A stretch of 64,000 nucleotides of DNA from Streptomyces sp. AC555_RSS877 (GCF_019049245.1 NZ_JAGMUK010000218.1:124001-188000), one strand, 5' to 3'. Shown: positions 17,197 through 26,556, counted from the first letter of the stretch. The notes: generated from the sequence alone by a model not told the origin. Translations and numbers: made by a program.

Positions 17197-18795
17197 TCAG
17201 CGGCCGTCGCGCTCCGGCCCGCAGGAGCTGCCGTCGGGCGGCAGGGAGCCGTACAGCAGGAACGCGTCGACCTTGCGGTGCACGCACTTGGAGGACGCGT
17301 AACCGGTGTGCCCCTCGCCCTTGTTGTCGAGCACCACGGCCGAGTCGCCCAGACGCTCGGCCGTCTCCACGGTCCAGCGGTACGGCGTCGCTGGGTCGCC
17401 CCGGGTGCCCACGAGGAGCATCTTCGGGGTACGGACGTCGCGGACGCCGTCGCGGATGAAATCGGTGCCCTTGGGGCGGCCGTGGCACATCAGCACCTCG
17501 GTGAGCCGGTATCGGCCGAACACCGGCGAGGCCTGCTCGTACTCGGCGCGCAGCCGGCCGAGCTGCTGGGAGATCCGGCGGGCGCTGGGGCGGTCGGGAT
17601 CGTCCGCGCAGTTGATCGCCATCAGCGCCGCCGGAAGATTGTCGAGCGGAACGTCCTCCTGGTCGACCAGGCCGCCGTCCGTCCCGTCGCCGGCGCGCGG
17701 GGCGACGCCGTCAGCGGCACGGACGTTCGAACCGCCGCCGGAGAACCACAGGAGCGGCCGGGTGTCGCCGTCCTCGACCAGTGAGGCGAGCGCCCGCTGC
17801 AGGGACGGCCACAACTGCCTGCTGTAGAGCGCCTGGCCCATGGCGCCCACCAGGTCCTGCCCGGTGAACTCCTCGCCGAAGTCGGTCGGCACCGGGTCCT
17901 GGTCGAGCGACTCGACGAGACGTTCGACCTCCTCCCGGGCCGTGCGCGCGTCCGTACCGAAGGGGCAGGCGATGTCCTGAACGCACCAGTCGACGAAGTC
18001 CTCCAGCGCGGTCTGCTGACCCGCAGCGCCCGCCATGCCCTGCTCGGTGAGTGGTTCGGTGAGCGTGTCCACGCCGTCGAGCACCATCCGGCCCACCTTT
18101 TCGGGGAACTGGGCCGCGTACACCGCGCCGAGCCGCGTTCCGTAGGAGAAGCCGAGGTAGTTGAGCTTCTTGTCGCCGACGGCCTGGCGCATCACGTCGA
18201 GGTCGCGCGAGGCGTTCACCGTGCCGATGTGGGGCAGGACGGGCCCGGAGTGCTCGGCGCAGGTGCGGGCGGCCTTCCGCAACTGTTCGAGGACGCCCTG
18301 CGGATCGCCGTCCATGTCCGCGTCCTCGTCCACCGTGACCTCGGCGGAGCCGTTGCCGCACGTCACAGGCGAGGACCGGCCGACGCCGCGGGGATCGAAG
18401 GACACCACGTCGTAGCCGTTCGTCAGGCTCATGAACTCCTTGCCGCCGGCGGCGAGTTCGCTGACGCCCGCGCCGCCCGGACCTCCGAAGTTGAGCAGCA
18501 CCGAGCCACGCGACTTGCCCGTCGCGCGATAGCGCGCGAGGGCCAGGTCGAGGGTGCCCGCCCGGGGTCTGGCGTAGTCGAGGGGGACGGTGACCTTCCC
18601 GCACTGGAGGTCCTCGGGCATCTCCACGCCGTCGCACTTCGACCAGGCGACCTTCTGGCGGTAGAACCGCGCCAGGCCGGCCTCGGAGTCGTCCGCGGAC
18701 GTCGCAGGCAGGCCCGAGCCGAGCAGGGCCAGGCCGACACCGACGGCGATCGCGCACCGCCGGAGTATGGGCCGAGTCGACAGCTTGGCCGGCAT
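17197..18795 (-). CDS. Secreted tripeptidyl aminopeptidase-like serine hydrolase
   Basis: A 532-aa exported alpha/beta-hydrolase. The signal peptide covers about residues 1-34 (RRCAIAVGVGLALLGSGLPATSA region). The body begins with CDGVEMPEDLQCGKVTVPLDY, typical of Streptomyces tripeptidyl aminopeptidases (SlpD/SlpE, Tap). The nucleophile elbow is GFSYGTRLGAVYA. The Asp lies in LLVGTRGDPATPY and the His in KGEGHTGYASSKCV, within the C-terminal TAP-like domain. Five or more cysteines suggest disulfides. It probably removes tripeptides from secreted proteins or peptides. It is monocistronic and divergent from the chaplin gene. Confidence 0.9.
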   Translation of the reverse strand: MPAKLSTRPILRRCAIAVGVGLALLGSGLPATSADDSEAGLARFYRQKVAWSKCDGVEMPEDLQCGKVTVPLDYARPRAGTLDLALARYRATGKSRGSVLLNFGGPGGAGVSELAAGGKEFMSLTNGYDVVSFDPRGVGRSSPVTCGNGSAEVTVDEDADMDGDPQGVLEQLRKAARTCAEHSGPVLPHIGTVNASRDLDVMRQAVGDKKLNYLGFSYGTRLGAVYAAQFPEKVGRMVLDGVDTLTEPLTEQGMAGAAGQQTALEDFVDWCVQDIACPFGTDARTAREEVERLVESLDQDPVPTDFGEEFTGQDLVGAMGQALYSRQLWPSLQRALASLVEDGDTRPLLWFSGGGSNVRAADGVAPRAGDGTDGGLVDQEDVPLDNLPAALMAINCADDPDRPSARRISQQLGRLRAEYEQASPVFGRYRLTEVLMCHGRPKGTDFIRDGVRDVRTPKMLLVGTRGDPATPYRWTVETAERLGDSAVVLDNKGEGHTGYASSKCVHRKVDAFLLYGSLPPDGSSCGPERDGR

Positions 18796-19079
18796 GAATG
18801 CCTCCAGGGACGCCTGCCGCGGACCGGGTCCGGCGCCCGGTCCGAGCGCCCTCGATCACGATAGGCGCACCTCGCGGGGCCCGCCTCCGGACGAGCGGGA
18901 CGGCGGCGGCGGCCCTACCCTGTGCCCCCTCCATGCGCATGCGACGGTTTTGCCGACAGTTCGATGACCGTGACGCTCGATGGGGTGAAAGGCCGATAAG
19001 CCATAACTCCGATGGTTCACCTGCCGTTTTATCCGGTGCGGGCGAGCGCCCGTGACCATGTCTGGAAGGCAGGGACCCC

Positions 19080-19760
19080 ATGAGACGGGTTACCCGAAAC
19101 GGTGTGATCGCCGTCGCCGCCGCGTCCGGCGCGATGGCGGTGACGATGCCCGCGTACGCGGGCTCCGGCGCGGACGGCGCCGCGGCAGGCTCGCCCGGAG
19201 TGATCTCCGGCAACACCGTGCAGCTCCCGGTGCACGTCCCGGTGAACGTGTGCGAGAACACCGTGAACGTGGTGGGGCTGCTCAACCCGGCGGCGGGCAA
19301 CAGCTGTGCCGCCGAGGACGGCGGTGGCGACGCGGCCGGGACGCCCGAAGGAACCTCCACGGACGGCGGGGCGACCGCGAACGGGGGCGGAAAGGATTCA
19401 CCGGGCGTGCTGTCCGGCAACGCCGTGCAGCTCCCGGTCCACGCTCCGGTCAACGTCAGCGGCAACAGCGTGAACGTGGTCGGCATCGGCAACCCGGCCG
19501 TCGGCAACGAGTCCGTGAACACCTCCGGCGACCGGCCCGCAGACCCCCGCACGCCCGGGCAGCCGGCGCCGGAGCAGACTCCGCCGCCCGGGGCCAACGC
19601 GGGTCCGCGGCCGGCGCCGCCCGCCCCGCGGCCGCACTTCACCGCCGAACTCGCCGAGACGGGCACGGACCAGACCCTGCCCGCCGTCGTGGGGAGCGCG
19701 GCGCTGATCCTCGGCGGAGCGGCCGTGTACCGGCGCTACCGCCCGCGCGCGGCGCGCTGA
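19080..19760 (+). CDS. Long chaplin, sortase-anchored, two chaplin domains
   Basis: A 226-aa surface protein with the ChpA/B/C layout. A signal peptide (about 1-28) is followed by a first chaplin domain (SPGVISGNTVQLPVHVPVNV, with both Cys, ending GNSC), a linker, and a second chaplin domain (SPGVLSGNAVQLPVHAPVNV). A Pro-rich spacer leads to the sorting signal LAETG, a hydrophobic segment and a basic tail YRRYRPRAAR. Long chaplins are attached to the cell wall by sortase and help aerial hyphae become hydrophobic. The second domain has no Cys (NVSGN and GNESVN), so it cannot form the usual disulfide. GGAAGG precedes the ATG. The 284-base region upstream holds no gene. Confidence 0.93.
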   Translation: MRRVTRNGVIAVAAASGAMAVTMPAYAGSGADGAAAGSPGVISGNTVQLPVHVPVNVCENTVNVVGLLNPAAGNSCAAEDGGGDAAGTPEGTSTDGGATANGGGKDSPGVLSGNAVQLPVHAPVNVSGNSVNVVGIGNPAVGNESVNTSGDRPADPRTPGQPAPEQTPPPGANAGPRPAPPAPRPHFTAELAETGTDQTLPAVVGSAALILGGAAVYRRYRPRAAR

Positions 19761-19862
19761 CCGGCCCCCTCGACCAAGGACGGAAGGCCTTGCCGGGCTC
19801 GACCGGTGGGGCCTTTGCCGTGGCGGCGACGCGGTCGGCCGGCTCCCGCACCGTCCAGGTGT

Positions 19863-20651
19863 TCACGCCGACACCGCCGTGAGCAGCACCATCCCCGAGT
19901 CCCCGTAATCGGGCAGCGTCGGGTCGGCGTCGATACGGGTGACGGCCAGCTCCCGGGTCAGCGGCGCGAACACCTCCGTGACGACGTCCGGGTCGACCGG
20001 ACAGCCCGGCCAGCGCGAGGCGGGCCCGATGCGATACGTCGGCATGTTCTCCATGAACGCGGCCACCAGGTAGCCACCGGGCGCCACACAGCGCACGAAG
20101 AGCCGGCAGAAGTCGGCGAACTCGGCGCGGTCCTCGGTCGCCCCTTCCGCGACGAAATGCATGGACGCCAGGTCGTACCGGCCCGGCGGGAGGTCACGGA
20201 CGTCGCCGTGGACGACGTCGACGTGCGCCAGCGCCCCGGCCAGGGTCGCGGGCAGGGCCGGGTTCAGCTCGCGGCACAGCCCGTGGAACGGCACCCAGCT
20301 GGCGTCGGGCCCGCGCAGGATCTGCCGCTCCAGATAGGCGACATTGCCGGCCCCCGCCTCGACGGCGTCGATACGGCGGCTCGCCGAGGCCGCGAGGATC
20401 AGCGGGTAGAGGTTCGGGCCGGCCCCCCACTCCACCGAGCGGCCGAGGCTGCCCGGCGCGAGCCGCCGGTAGAACGCCGAGTGGTGGGCGATGACCGCCG
20501 CGTCCGACGGGTGCACCTCGCGGTAGTTCTCGGCGAGGTAGTCCGCCACCGGCCAGCTGTCCCAGTCCACGTCGTCGTTGTGCGTCGTGGTGATCTCACC
20601 GGACTTCGAGACTCTCCAGGTCATCGGCGTGGTCCTCTCAGCCCTCGACAT
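19863..20651 (-). CDS. SAM-dependent methyltransferase (NNMT/PNMT-like)
   Basis: A 262-aa class I methyltransferase. The SAM-binding motif is SVEWGAGPNLYPLILAA near residue 70, with a second acidic loop RIDAVEAGAGN and the HGDVRDLPPGRYDLASMHFVAEG block near 145-165. Overall it resembles the NNMT/PNMT-type small-molecule methyltransferases. The ATG at 20651 lies 14 bases inside the end of the upstream GGDEF-EAL-oxoamine synthase gene and has AAGGAG about ten bases before it, so translation is coupled. A later start (MTWRV, 20624) is possible. Coupling suggests that it methylates the amine or ketone product of the fused synthase; this is inference. Confidence 0.85.
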   Translation of the reverse strand: MSRAERTTPMTWRVSKSGEITTTHNDDVDWDSWPVADYLAENYREVHPSDAAVIAHHSAFYRRLAPGSLGRSVEWGAGPNLYPLILAASASRRIDAVEAGAGNVAYLERQILRGPDASWVPFHGLCRELNPALPATLAGALAHVDVVHGDVRDLPPGRYDLASMHFVAEGATEDRAEFADFCRLFVRCVAPGGYLVAAFMENMPTYRIGPASRWPGCPVDPDVVTEVFAPLTRELAVTRIDADPTLPDYGDSGMVLLTAVSA

Positions 20652-23600
20652 GGCCTTCTCGCTCCTTCGACCGAATGGGGAACCGTGCCGCCAGCCGGGT
20701 CAGCGTGCCGGTCAGGCGGTCGATGTCCTCGTCGGAGTTGAGGGCCGTGAGCTGGACGCGGAAGCCCACCCGGTCACGCGGTACGAGCGGATACGCGGCC
20801 AGCGTCACGTAGATGCCCTCCTCCCACAGGAACGCGGCGACCGCGTCCAGGTCGGCCGGGTTCCCCAGCGGGATCTCCACGATGGGGAGCCGGTCCGTGT
20901 TCAGGATGGCGATGCCCAGGCCGTCGAGATGGTCGAGCACCCGGACCGTCTTGCGGTACAGGTCGGCACGCAGCGCGTCGCCGCGGTGGTCGTTGACGTC
21001 CAGCCCGGCCAGCGCCGTGGCCAGGGACGCCGTGGGAGAGGGGCCCGAGTACAGGTAGGGCGCGGCGGCCGTCTTGAGGCGGTTCTTCAGGTCGGTGGGC
21101 AGAGCGAGGAACGCGAGCAGCGACGAGTACGCCTTGGAGAAACCGCTGGCCAGCACGATCCCCTCGTACGACTCGTCGGTGTAGCGCACCACCCCGTTGC
21201 CGCGCGAACCGTACGGACAGGGCTCGGTCGGCCCGTGCTCCCCGATCACGCCGAAACCGTGCGCGTCGTCGACGTACAGCGTCGCGCCCCGGTCGCGGCA
21301 CAGCGTGGTCAGGGTGGGCAGCTCGGAGACGTTGCCGCTCATGCTGTTGACGCCGTCCAGGCAGACCAGCTTGGTCGCGCCTGCGGGCACCGCGGAGAGC
21401 AGCTCCTCCAGTTCCTCGGGCCGTTCGGCGTGGAAGCGGTGCAGGGTGGCACCCTGCCCGCGCGCGACGACGCAGCCGTCGCACACCGTGCGGTGGGCGG
21501 TCGCCTCGACGAAGACGTGGCCCGCGTCGGCGAGGACCGGGATCACCGTGGAGTGGATGACGGTCAGCGTCGGCAGCAGCAGTGTGTCCGGCGCGCCCAG
21601 CAGGGCGGCGAGCCGCTCCTCGATCTCGGGGTACAGCCGCGGGCTGCCCAGCAGTCGAGACCAGCTCGGGTGGGTGCCCCAGCGCCGTACGGCGGGTTCG
21701 ATGCGGGCGGCGATCTCCGGGTCCCAGTCGAAACCCAGGTAGTTGCAGGAGGCGAAGTCGATCAGCCAGTGGTCGCGGCTGCGGATGTGCCGGCCGCGCA
21801 CCTCGTCGATGACCGCGTCGGTCATCGGGCTGGTCCGGCGTAGATGGTCCAGGTCGGCCCAGCGGGTCTCCCGCTTCGACGTTTCGTGGCGTGGCGTCTT
21901 GCGCGCGGCACCGTTCGCGGGCGCGCGGCTCATCCCGTCACGCAGCACTCGCTCGCTCTGCTCCACCGTCATCGGCCGCGCGAAGAGGAAGCCCTGCCCG
22001 AACCGGCAGCCCATGCCCGCCAGCAGATCGCGCTGCGCCGCGTCCTCGATCCCCTCGGCGATCACCTGGAGTCCCAGCGTGTCGGCGAGGCGCACGATCC
22101 CCTCGACGAGCGCGCCCTGCTGCGAGTGGCGCGTGATGTCGTCGATGAACGTCTTGTCGATCTTCAGTACGTCGATGGGGAAGTCCCGCAGATAGCGCAG
22201 CGAGGAGAAGCCGGTGCCGAAGTCGTCGACCGCGATGCTCACGCCCAGGTCCTTCAGCGCCCGCAGCATGTCCTGGATCTGGCTGTCGTGGCGCAGCAGC
22301 ACCGTCTCGGTGAGTTCCAGCTGCAGCGATCCCGGCGCCAGTCCCGGCGTCCGCAGCACCTGGTCGACCTGCTCCACGAACCCGACGTCGCGGAACTGGC
22401 GGGCGGAGACGTTCACGCTGAGGTAGGGCGGCGCGCCCGGGCCGGGCAAGTGCTGCAGTCCCGTGATGTCCTGCACCGCGTTCTCCAGGACCCACGACCC
22501 GAGAGGCCCGATCTGCCCTGTCTCCTCGGCCAGGGTGATGAACTGCTCCGGCGACGCCGGCGGGTTCGGGGCACCCGGCCAGCGCACCAGCGCCTCGAAG
22601 CCGACCACCTCGCCCACGGTGATGTCCACGACCGGCTGGTAGCGCAGGGTGAACTCCTGGTCGTTGACCGCCCGGGCGAGCCGGTTCTGCATGTCGTGCC
22701 GCTCGACCATCCGGGCCCGCAGCATCGGCTGGAAGCGCCGCCACTGTCGCTTGCCGGCCGTCTTCGCCGCGTAGAGGGCCAGGTCCGCGTGGCCGAGCAG
22801 TTCCTGCGCGTCCGCGCTGTCGCGCGCGGTGGCCACGCCGACGCTCGCGGACACGGTCACGGACTCCTCGCCGAGTACGAACGGCCTGGTCAGCGTCTGG
22901 ATCACCTGGGCGGCCAGCAGTTCGGCGTCCAGTGGTTGCCGTGCGTCCTCCATGAGTACGGCGAACTCGTCGCCGCCCAGCCGGGCCGCGGTGTCGGTAC
23001 GCCGCAGCGTCCCGGTCAGGCGCCGCCCGACGTCGGTGAGGAGGCGGTCGCCCGTCGAGTGCCCGAGCGTGTCGTTGACGAGCTTGAAGTCGTCCAGATC
23101 GACGAAGAGCAGACAGGTCAGGGACGACTCCCGGCGGCCGCGCAGCAGCGCGCGCTCGATCCGCTCCAGCAGCAGCGTCCGGTTGGGCAGTCCGGTCAGC
23201 GAGTCGTGGAAGGCCCGCTCGGTCAGCTCCTGCTCCAGCCGGCGCTGCTCGGTGACGTCGCGCAGCGTGACCACTAGTCCGGCCACGGTGCGCTCGTTCC
23301 GGAAGTCGCTGCATCGCACCTCCACCTCGACCCGCCCGCCCCGGTGCCGTATCCACCAGTGGTCGTGGGTCGTCCGCGGCCCGTCGTCCCGTATCGCGGT
23401 CAGCTCCCGGATCGCCCGTTGCCGGTCACGGGGGTCCAGCAGGTCGGGCAGCGCCGTACCCGCCAGGTCCGCGGTGCCGAAGACGGACGTGGCGGACGGG
23501 CTGACGTACCGGATGGTGTTGTCGTCCTCCAGGATGAGGATGACGTCGGAGGTGTTGCGCACGAGGGTGCGGAAGTACGCCTCGCTCTCCCGGCGGACGA

Positions 23601-25029
23601 CCTCCTCGCGGAGCACGACACGATCCATCGCCAGTCCCGCGTGCGAGGCGAGGATCTCCATGGAGCTCCACGTCTCGGTGAGCCGCCCGGGCGGACCGGC
23701 GACCAGCAGGACGCCCCGTCCCTCCGAGGCCGTTGGACGGTCGGGCGGGGTCATGGGGCACACCAGGACCGTCGGCAGGCTGCCCAGTTCGGCGGTGAGG
23801 TCGGGATCGAGGTCTTCGGCGGCGACGAACCGGGTGTGGCCGGGGGCCAGGCCCGCCGCCCGTTGGGCCGGCAGCAGCAGGGTCCGGTGGTGGACCGTGG
23901 ACCCGAGGAGCGCGTCGACGGCCGACTCGCACGACCGCGCCACCTCCTGTTGCCGGACGGCCGACACCAGCGAGGCCGCGGCCGAGCGCAGCGCCTGTTC
24001 CCGTGTCACCGCCTCGCGATGCGCCACGACCATCCCGGCCAGACGCAGGATGACCAGCAGGAAGAGCACGCCGCAGAAGGCGGCGATCACCGCGGCGTCG
24101 TGCGGCGCGCTGGTGAGGCCTTCGTACAGCAGGAGCCCCGGTGCGATGAGCGTCGCCACGGCGAGCAGGACCAGCCGGCGCGGCGGCGGGAGCAGTGACG
24201 CCCGCTGCGGCACGGCCGCGGTCAGTTCCACCATCGACGGGTGCAGCGCGGCCAGGCCCCAGGCCGTGTAGAAGACGATCCACCCGACGTCCAGCACCGT
24301 GCCCGCCTGCCACATGTCGTTGAGCTGCAGGATCCCGTACGCGATGTCGAAGCCGAGCAGCGTCACCGTGCCCACGACCAGCAACTGGAGGGACCGGTTG
24401 CGCCCCTCCAGCGAATGCGGGGTCAGCAGCCGGGCCAGCAGCGCCAGGACCAGCACGTCGCCGAGGGGATAGGCGATGCTGATGGCACGTTGCTGCCAGG
24501 TCAGCCCTTCGACCTCGGTGAGCGGCTGGACCAGGTAGACCCACACCGGCAGCGCGAGCCCCGCGGTGAAGATCATCGCGTCGAGGAGGCTGGGCAGGTC
24601 GCGGCCCGCCCAGCGGTAGCGGACCAGGCCGAACAGCCCGGCGGCGAACAGCGGGTAGGTGGCCAGGTAGAAGGCGTCCGCGGGGGAGGGGAACGGGTTG
24701 GAGGCGTGGAAGTACTCCTCCATCGCGTTGAAGTACGTGTCGCCCGTGATGAAGGTGAGCAGTCCGGCCGCGAGGATCCACCAGGGCCAGCGGTGTGCGG
24801 GGCGGTACACATGCGCGCCGGTCACCACCGCGACCACACCCGCGAGGCCGATGACGGCCCAGAGGGGAGTATGGGCCGCCGGCACCGTCATGTAGACGCT
24901 CGTGGCGGCCGTCGCCACCGCGAGATGAGCGGTCATCAGCCGATGTGCCGACAGCAAGGCAAGCGCCTCCCCCCGACGGAGGGAGACCGGGCGGTCCACC
25001 TGGCCTGGGTCTTCCTCGATCGTAGGCAC
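20638..25029 (-). CDS. Membrane GAF/PAS-GGDEF-EAL protein fused to alpha-oxoamine synthase
   Basis: One uninterrupted frame of about 1463 aa (GTG at 25029; starts at 25143 or 24936 also possible). In order: 8-10 membrane segments (about 35-340), a GAF-like region (350-475), PAS/PAC (485-600), GGDEF (610-770), EAL (780-1025), a linker of roughly 50 residues, then a BioF-type PLP enzyme (1072-1452). The GGDEF motif is intact (RLGGDEF) with an upstream I-site RRTD. EAL residues are intact (GFEALVRW, VDDFGTGFSSL, KIDKTFI). The PLP domain has YVDDAHGFGVIG and the Schiff-base Lys in ASGFSKAYSS. It should therefore sense c-di-GMP-linked signals and condense an acyl-CoA with an amino acid. A separate start at 21933 lacks a good ribosome binding site. 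Confidence 0.85.
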   Translation of the reverse strand: MPTIEEDPGQVDRPVSLRRGEALALLSAHRLMTAHLAVATAATSVYMTVPAAHTPLWAVIGLAGVVAVVTGAHVYRPAHRWPWWILAAGLLTFITGDTYFNAMEEYFHASNPFPSPADAFYLATYPLFAAGLFGLVRYRWAGRDLPSLLDAMIFTAGLALPVWVYLVQPLTEVEGLTWQQRAISIAYPLGDVLVLALLARLLTPHSLEGRNRSLQLLVVGTVTLLGFDIAYGILQLNDMWQAGTVLDVGWIVFYTAWGLAALHPSMVELTAAVPQRASLLPPPRRLVLLAVATLIAPGLLLYEGLTSAPHDAAVIAAFCGVLFLLVILRLAGMVVAHREAVTREQALRSAAASLVSAVRQQEVARSCESAVDALLGSTVHHRTLLLPAQRAAGLAPGHTRFVAAEDLDPDLTAELGSLPTVLVCPMTPPDRPTASEGRGVLLVAGPPGRLTETWSSMEILASHAGLAMDRVVLREEVVRRESEAYFRTLVRNTSDVILILEDDNTIRYVSPSATSVFGTADLAGTALPDLLDPRDRQRAIRELTAIRDDGPRTTHDHWWIRHRGGRVEVEVRCSDFRNERTVAGLVVTLRDVTEQRRLEQELTERAFHDSLTGLPNRTLLLERIERALLRGRRESSLTCLLFVDLDDFKLVNDTLGHSTGDRLLTDVGRRLTGTLRRTDTAARLGGDEFAVLMEDARQPLDAELLAAQVIQTLTRPFVLGEESVTVSASVGVATARDSADAQELLGHADLALYAAKTAGKRQWRRFQPMLRARMVERHDMQNRLARAVNDQEFTLRYQPVVDITVGEVVGFEALVRWPGAPNPPASPEQFITLAEETGQIGPLGSWVLENAVQDITGLQHLPGPGAPPYLSVNVSARQFRDVGFVEQVDQVLRTPGLAPGSLQLELTETVLLRHDSQIQDMLRALKDLGVSIAVDDFGTGFSSLRYLRDFPIDVLKIDKTFIDDITRHSQQGALVEGIVRLADTLGLQVIAEGIEDAAQRDLLAGMGCRFGQGFLFARPMTVEQSERVLRDGMSRAPANGAARKTPRHETSKRETRWADLDHLRRTSPMTDAVIDEVRGRHIRSRDHWLIDFASCNYLGFDWDPEIAARIEPAVRRWGTHPSWSRLLGSPRLYPEIEERLAALLGAPDTLLLPTLTVIHSTVIPVLADAGHVFVEATAHRTVCDGCVVARGQGATLHRFHAERPEELEELLSAVPAGATKLVCLDGVNSMSGNVSELPTLTTLCRDRGATLYVDDAHGFGVIGEHGPTEPCPYGSRGNGVVRYTDESYEGIVLASGFSKAYSSLLAFLALPTDLKNRLKTAAAPYLYSGPSPTASLATALAGLDVNDHRGDALRADLYRKTVRVLDHLDGLGIAILNTDRLPIVEIPLGNPADLDAVAAFLWEEGIYVTLAAYPLVPRDRVGFRVQLTALNSDEDIDRLTGTLTRLAARFPIRSKEREGHVEG

Positions 25030-25096
25030 CGCGGGCCGCCGCCTGCATCTCGGGCGGGTCAGGGCGGTGCCGCACCGGTCACGGGCCGTGTGTCCG

Positions 25097-25582
25097 TCAG
25101 TGCACGCCGCGATGGAAGCGGCGGTGCAACGCGCGAACCTCATCGGTCAGTTCGGGCACCGGGCCCTCCGCCAGCACGTCGGGGGCGACCTCGTTGACCG
25201 GCAGGGTGCGCACCGGCGGCTCGGGCACGCCCAACTCGGCGAGCCAGCCGGCCAGTTGCTCCGACGAGGCGACGTACACGATCCGCCCGAGGCCCACCCA
25301 GGCGTGCGCGGCCGCGCACATCGGGCAGTGTTCGCCCGAGGTGTACACGGTCGCGGCCGCCCGCTCCTCGGGGGACAGACGGGACGCCGACCAGCGTGCC
25401 AGCTCGAACTCGGGGTGCCGGGTCCGGTCGCCGGAGGCCACCCGGTTGTGGTCCTCGGCGAGCACCGTGCCGTCCGCCCCCACCAGCACCGACCCGAACG
25501 GCTCGTCCCCCACCTCCAGCGCCCGGGCCGCCAGCTCCACACAGCGGCGCAGGTACGGCAGCTCCGTGTCCTTCACGGCCAT
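25097..25582 (-). CDS. Nucleoside/guanine deaminase (CDA fold)
   Basis: A 161-aa zinc deaminase of the cytidine/guanine deaminase fold. The zinc site is HPEFELA (HxE) plus EHCPMCAAAH (CxxC), with the N-terminal GDEPFGSVLVGADGTVLAEDHN. It most resembles guanine deaminase or tRNA-adenosine-deaminase relatives and acts in the cytoplasm on a purine or related base. It lies just upstream of the GGDEF-EAL-oxoamine synthase on the same strand, with about 67 bases between stop and the proposed start, so the two may be cotranscribed. A link to guanine-nucleotide signalling is tempting but unproven. Confidence 0.85.
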   Translation of the reverse strand: MAVKDTELPYLRRCVELAARALEVGDEPFGSVLVGADGTVLAEDHNRVASGDRTRHPEFELARWSASRLSPEERAAATVYTSGEHCPMCAAAHAWVGLGRIVYVASSEQLAGWLAELGVPEPPVRTLPVNEVAPDVLAEGPVPELTDEVRALHRRFHRGVH

Positions 25583-25740
25583 GGCGAAGAACCCTCCTCG
25601 TGACGTGGTCTCCGTGCCGCAGCCTACGGTCGCGGGCGCGCGGCCGGAAAGGCAAGGCCGACCGGCGGCGGTGCGGCCACCGGAGGGGGACCACTGTTAA
25701 AGCTGTTGCCCCGGCAGGGCCCGGGTGCTGGAGTGAGCGC

Positions 25741-26517
25741 ATGGATCATGCCGCGATACTCGCCCTCTATGACCGGGACATGCGGGAAGGCGCTCAGCCG
25801 GACGGTCCCGGCGCGCGGATCGAGCGCGCGGGGCGTGTGGTCCGTCAGGTCTCCGCCGTGCACGGCTGGAACGGCGTCGTCTGGTCGGACCTGGACGAGG
25901 CTGGCGCCGAGGCGGCGATCGCCGAGCAGGTCGCCCACTACTCCGGTCTCGGTCTCGACTTCGAGTGGAAGCTCTACGGGCATGACCGGCCCATGGACCT
26001 CGGGCCGCGGCTCGAGGCCGCCGGGTTCACGCCCGAGCCGGAGGAGACGCTGATGATCGCCGAGGTCGCCGATCTGGTCCTGGACGCCGAAGCACCCGAG
26101 GGCATCCGCTTCCTTCCGGCCACCGACCGGGCGGGCGTCGACCTCGTGGCGGAGGTCCACGAGAAGGCGTTCGGCACCGACAGCACCCGGCTGCGCCACC
26201 AGTTGACGGACCGGCTGACGGACGACCCGGACACCGTCGTGGCCGTCGTGGCGCTCGCCGGCGACACACCGGTCAGCGCCGCCCGCATGGAACTCGTGCC
26301 CGGCACCCGCTTCGCCGGTCTCTGGGGCGGCGGCACCGTCGAGGCCTGGCGTGGCCGCGGCATCTACCGTGCCCTGGTCGCCCAGCGGGCCCGCGCCGCC
26401 GCCGACCGCGGCTACCGCTACCTCCAGGTCGACGCCACCGGCCAGAGCAGGCCCATCCTGGAGCGCCTCGGCTTCCATGCCCTGACCACGACGACGCCCT
26501 ACGTGTACGTGCCGTAG
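25741..26517 (+). CDS. GNAT-family acetyltransferase
   Basis: A 258-aa protein with a C-terminal GNAT domain. The acetyl-CoA-binding motif is GGGTVEAWRGRGIYRALVAQRARAAADRGYRYLQVDAT, cited here as residues 201-238. The preceding 120 residues form an extra N-terminal domain, as in many Streptomyces GNATs. The ATG at 25741 has GGAG eight bases before it. The substrate is unknown. It is divergent from the deaminase gene and convergent with the TetR regulator. Confidence 0.85.
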   Translation: MDHAAILALYDRDMREGAQPDGPGARIERAGRVVRQVSAVHGWNGVVWSDLDEAGAEAAIAEQVAHYSGLGLDFEWKLYGHDRPMDLGPRLEAAGFTPEPEETLMIAEVADLVLDAEAPEGIRFLPATDRAGVDLVAEVHEKAFGTDSTRLRHQLTDRLTDDPDTVVAVVALAGDTPVSAARMELVPGTRFAGLWGGGTVEAWRGRGIYRALVAQRARAAADRGYRYLQVDATGQSRPILERLGFHALTTTTPYVYVP

Positions 26518-26556
26518 CCCGTTCCTCCTGTGCGACCGTCAGTGGCCCCTCGCGGC

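Noticed and set aside
20638..21933. Separate alpha-oxoamine synthase gene starting at the internal ATG 21933
   Set aside because: The frame is continuous with the EAL domain, there is no stop between them, and no good ribosome binding site precedes 21933. A fusion is the simpler reading, though a secondary internal start is not excluded.
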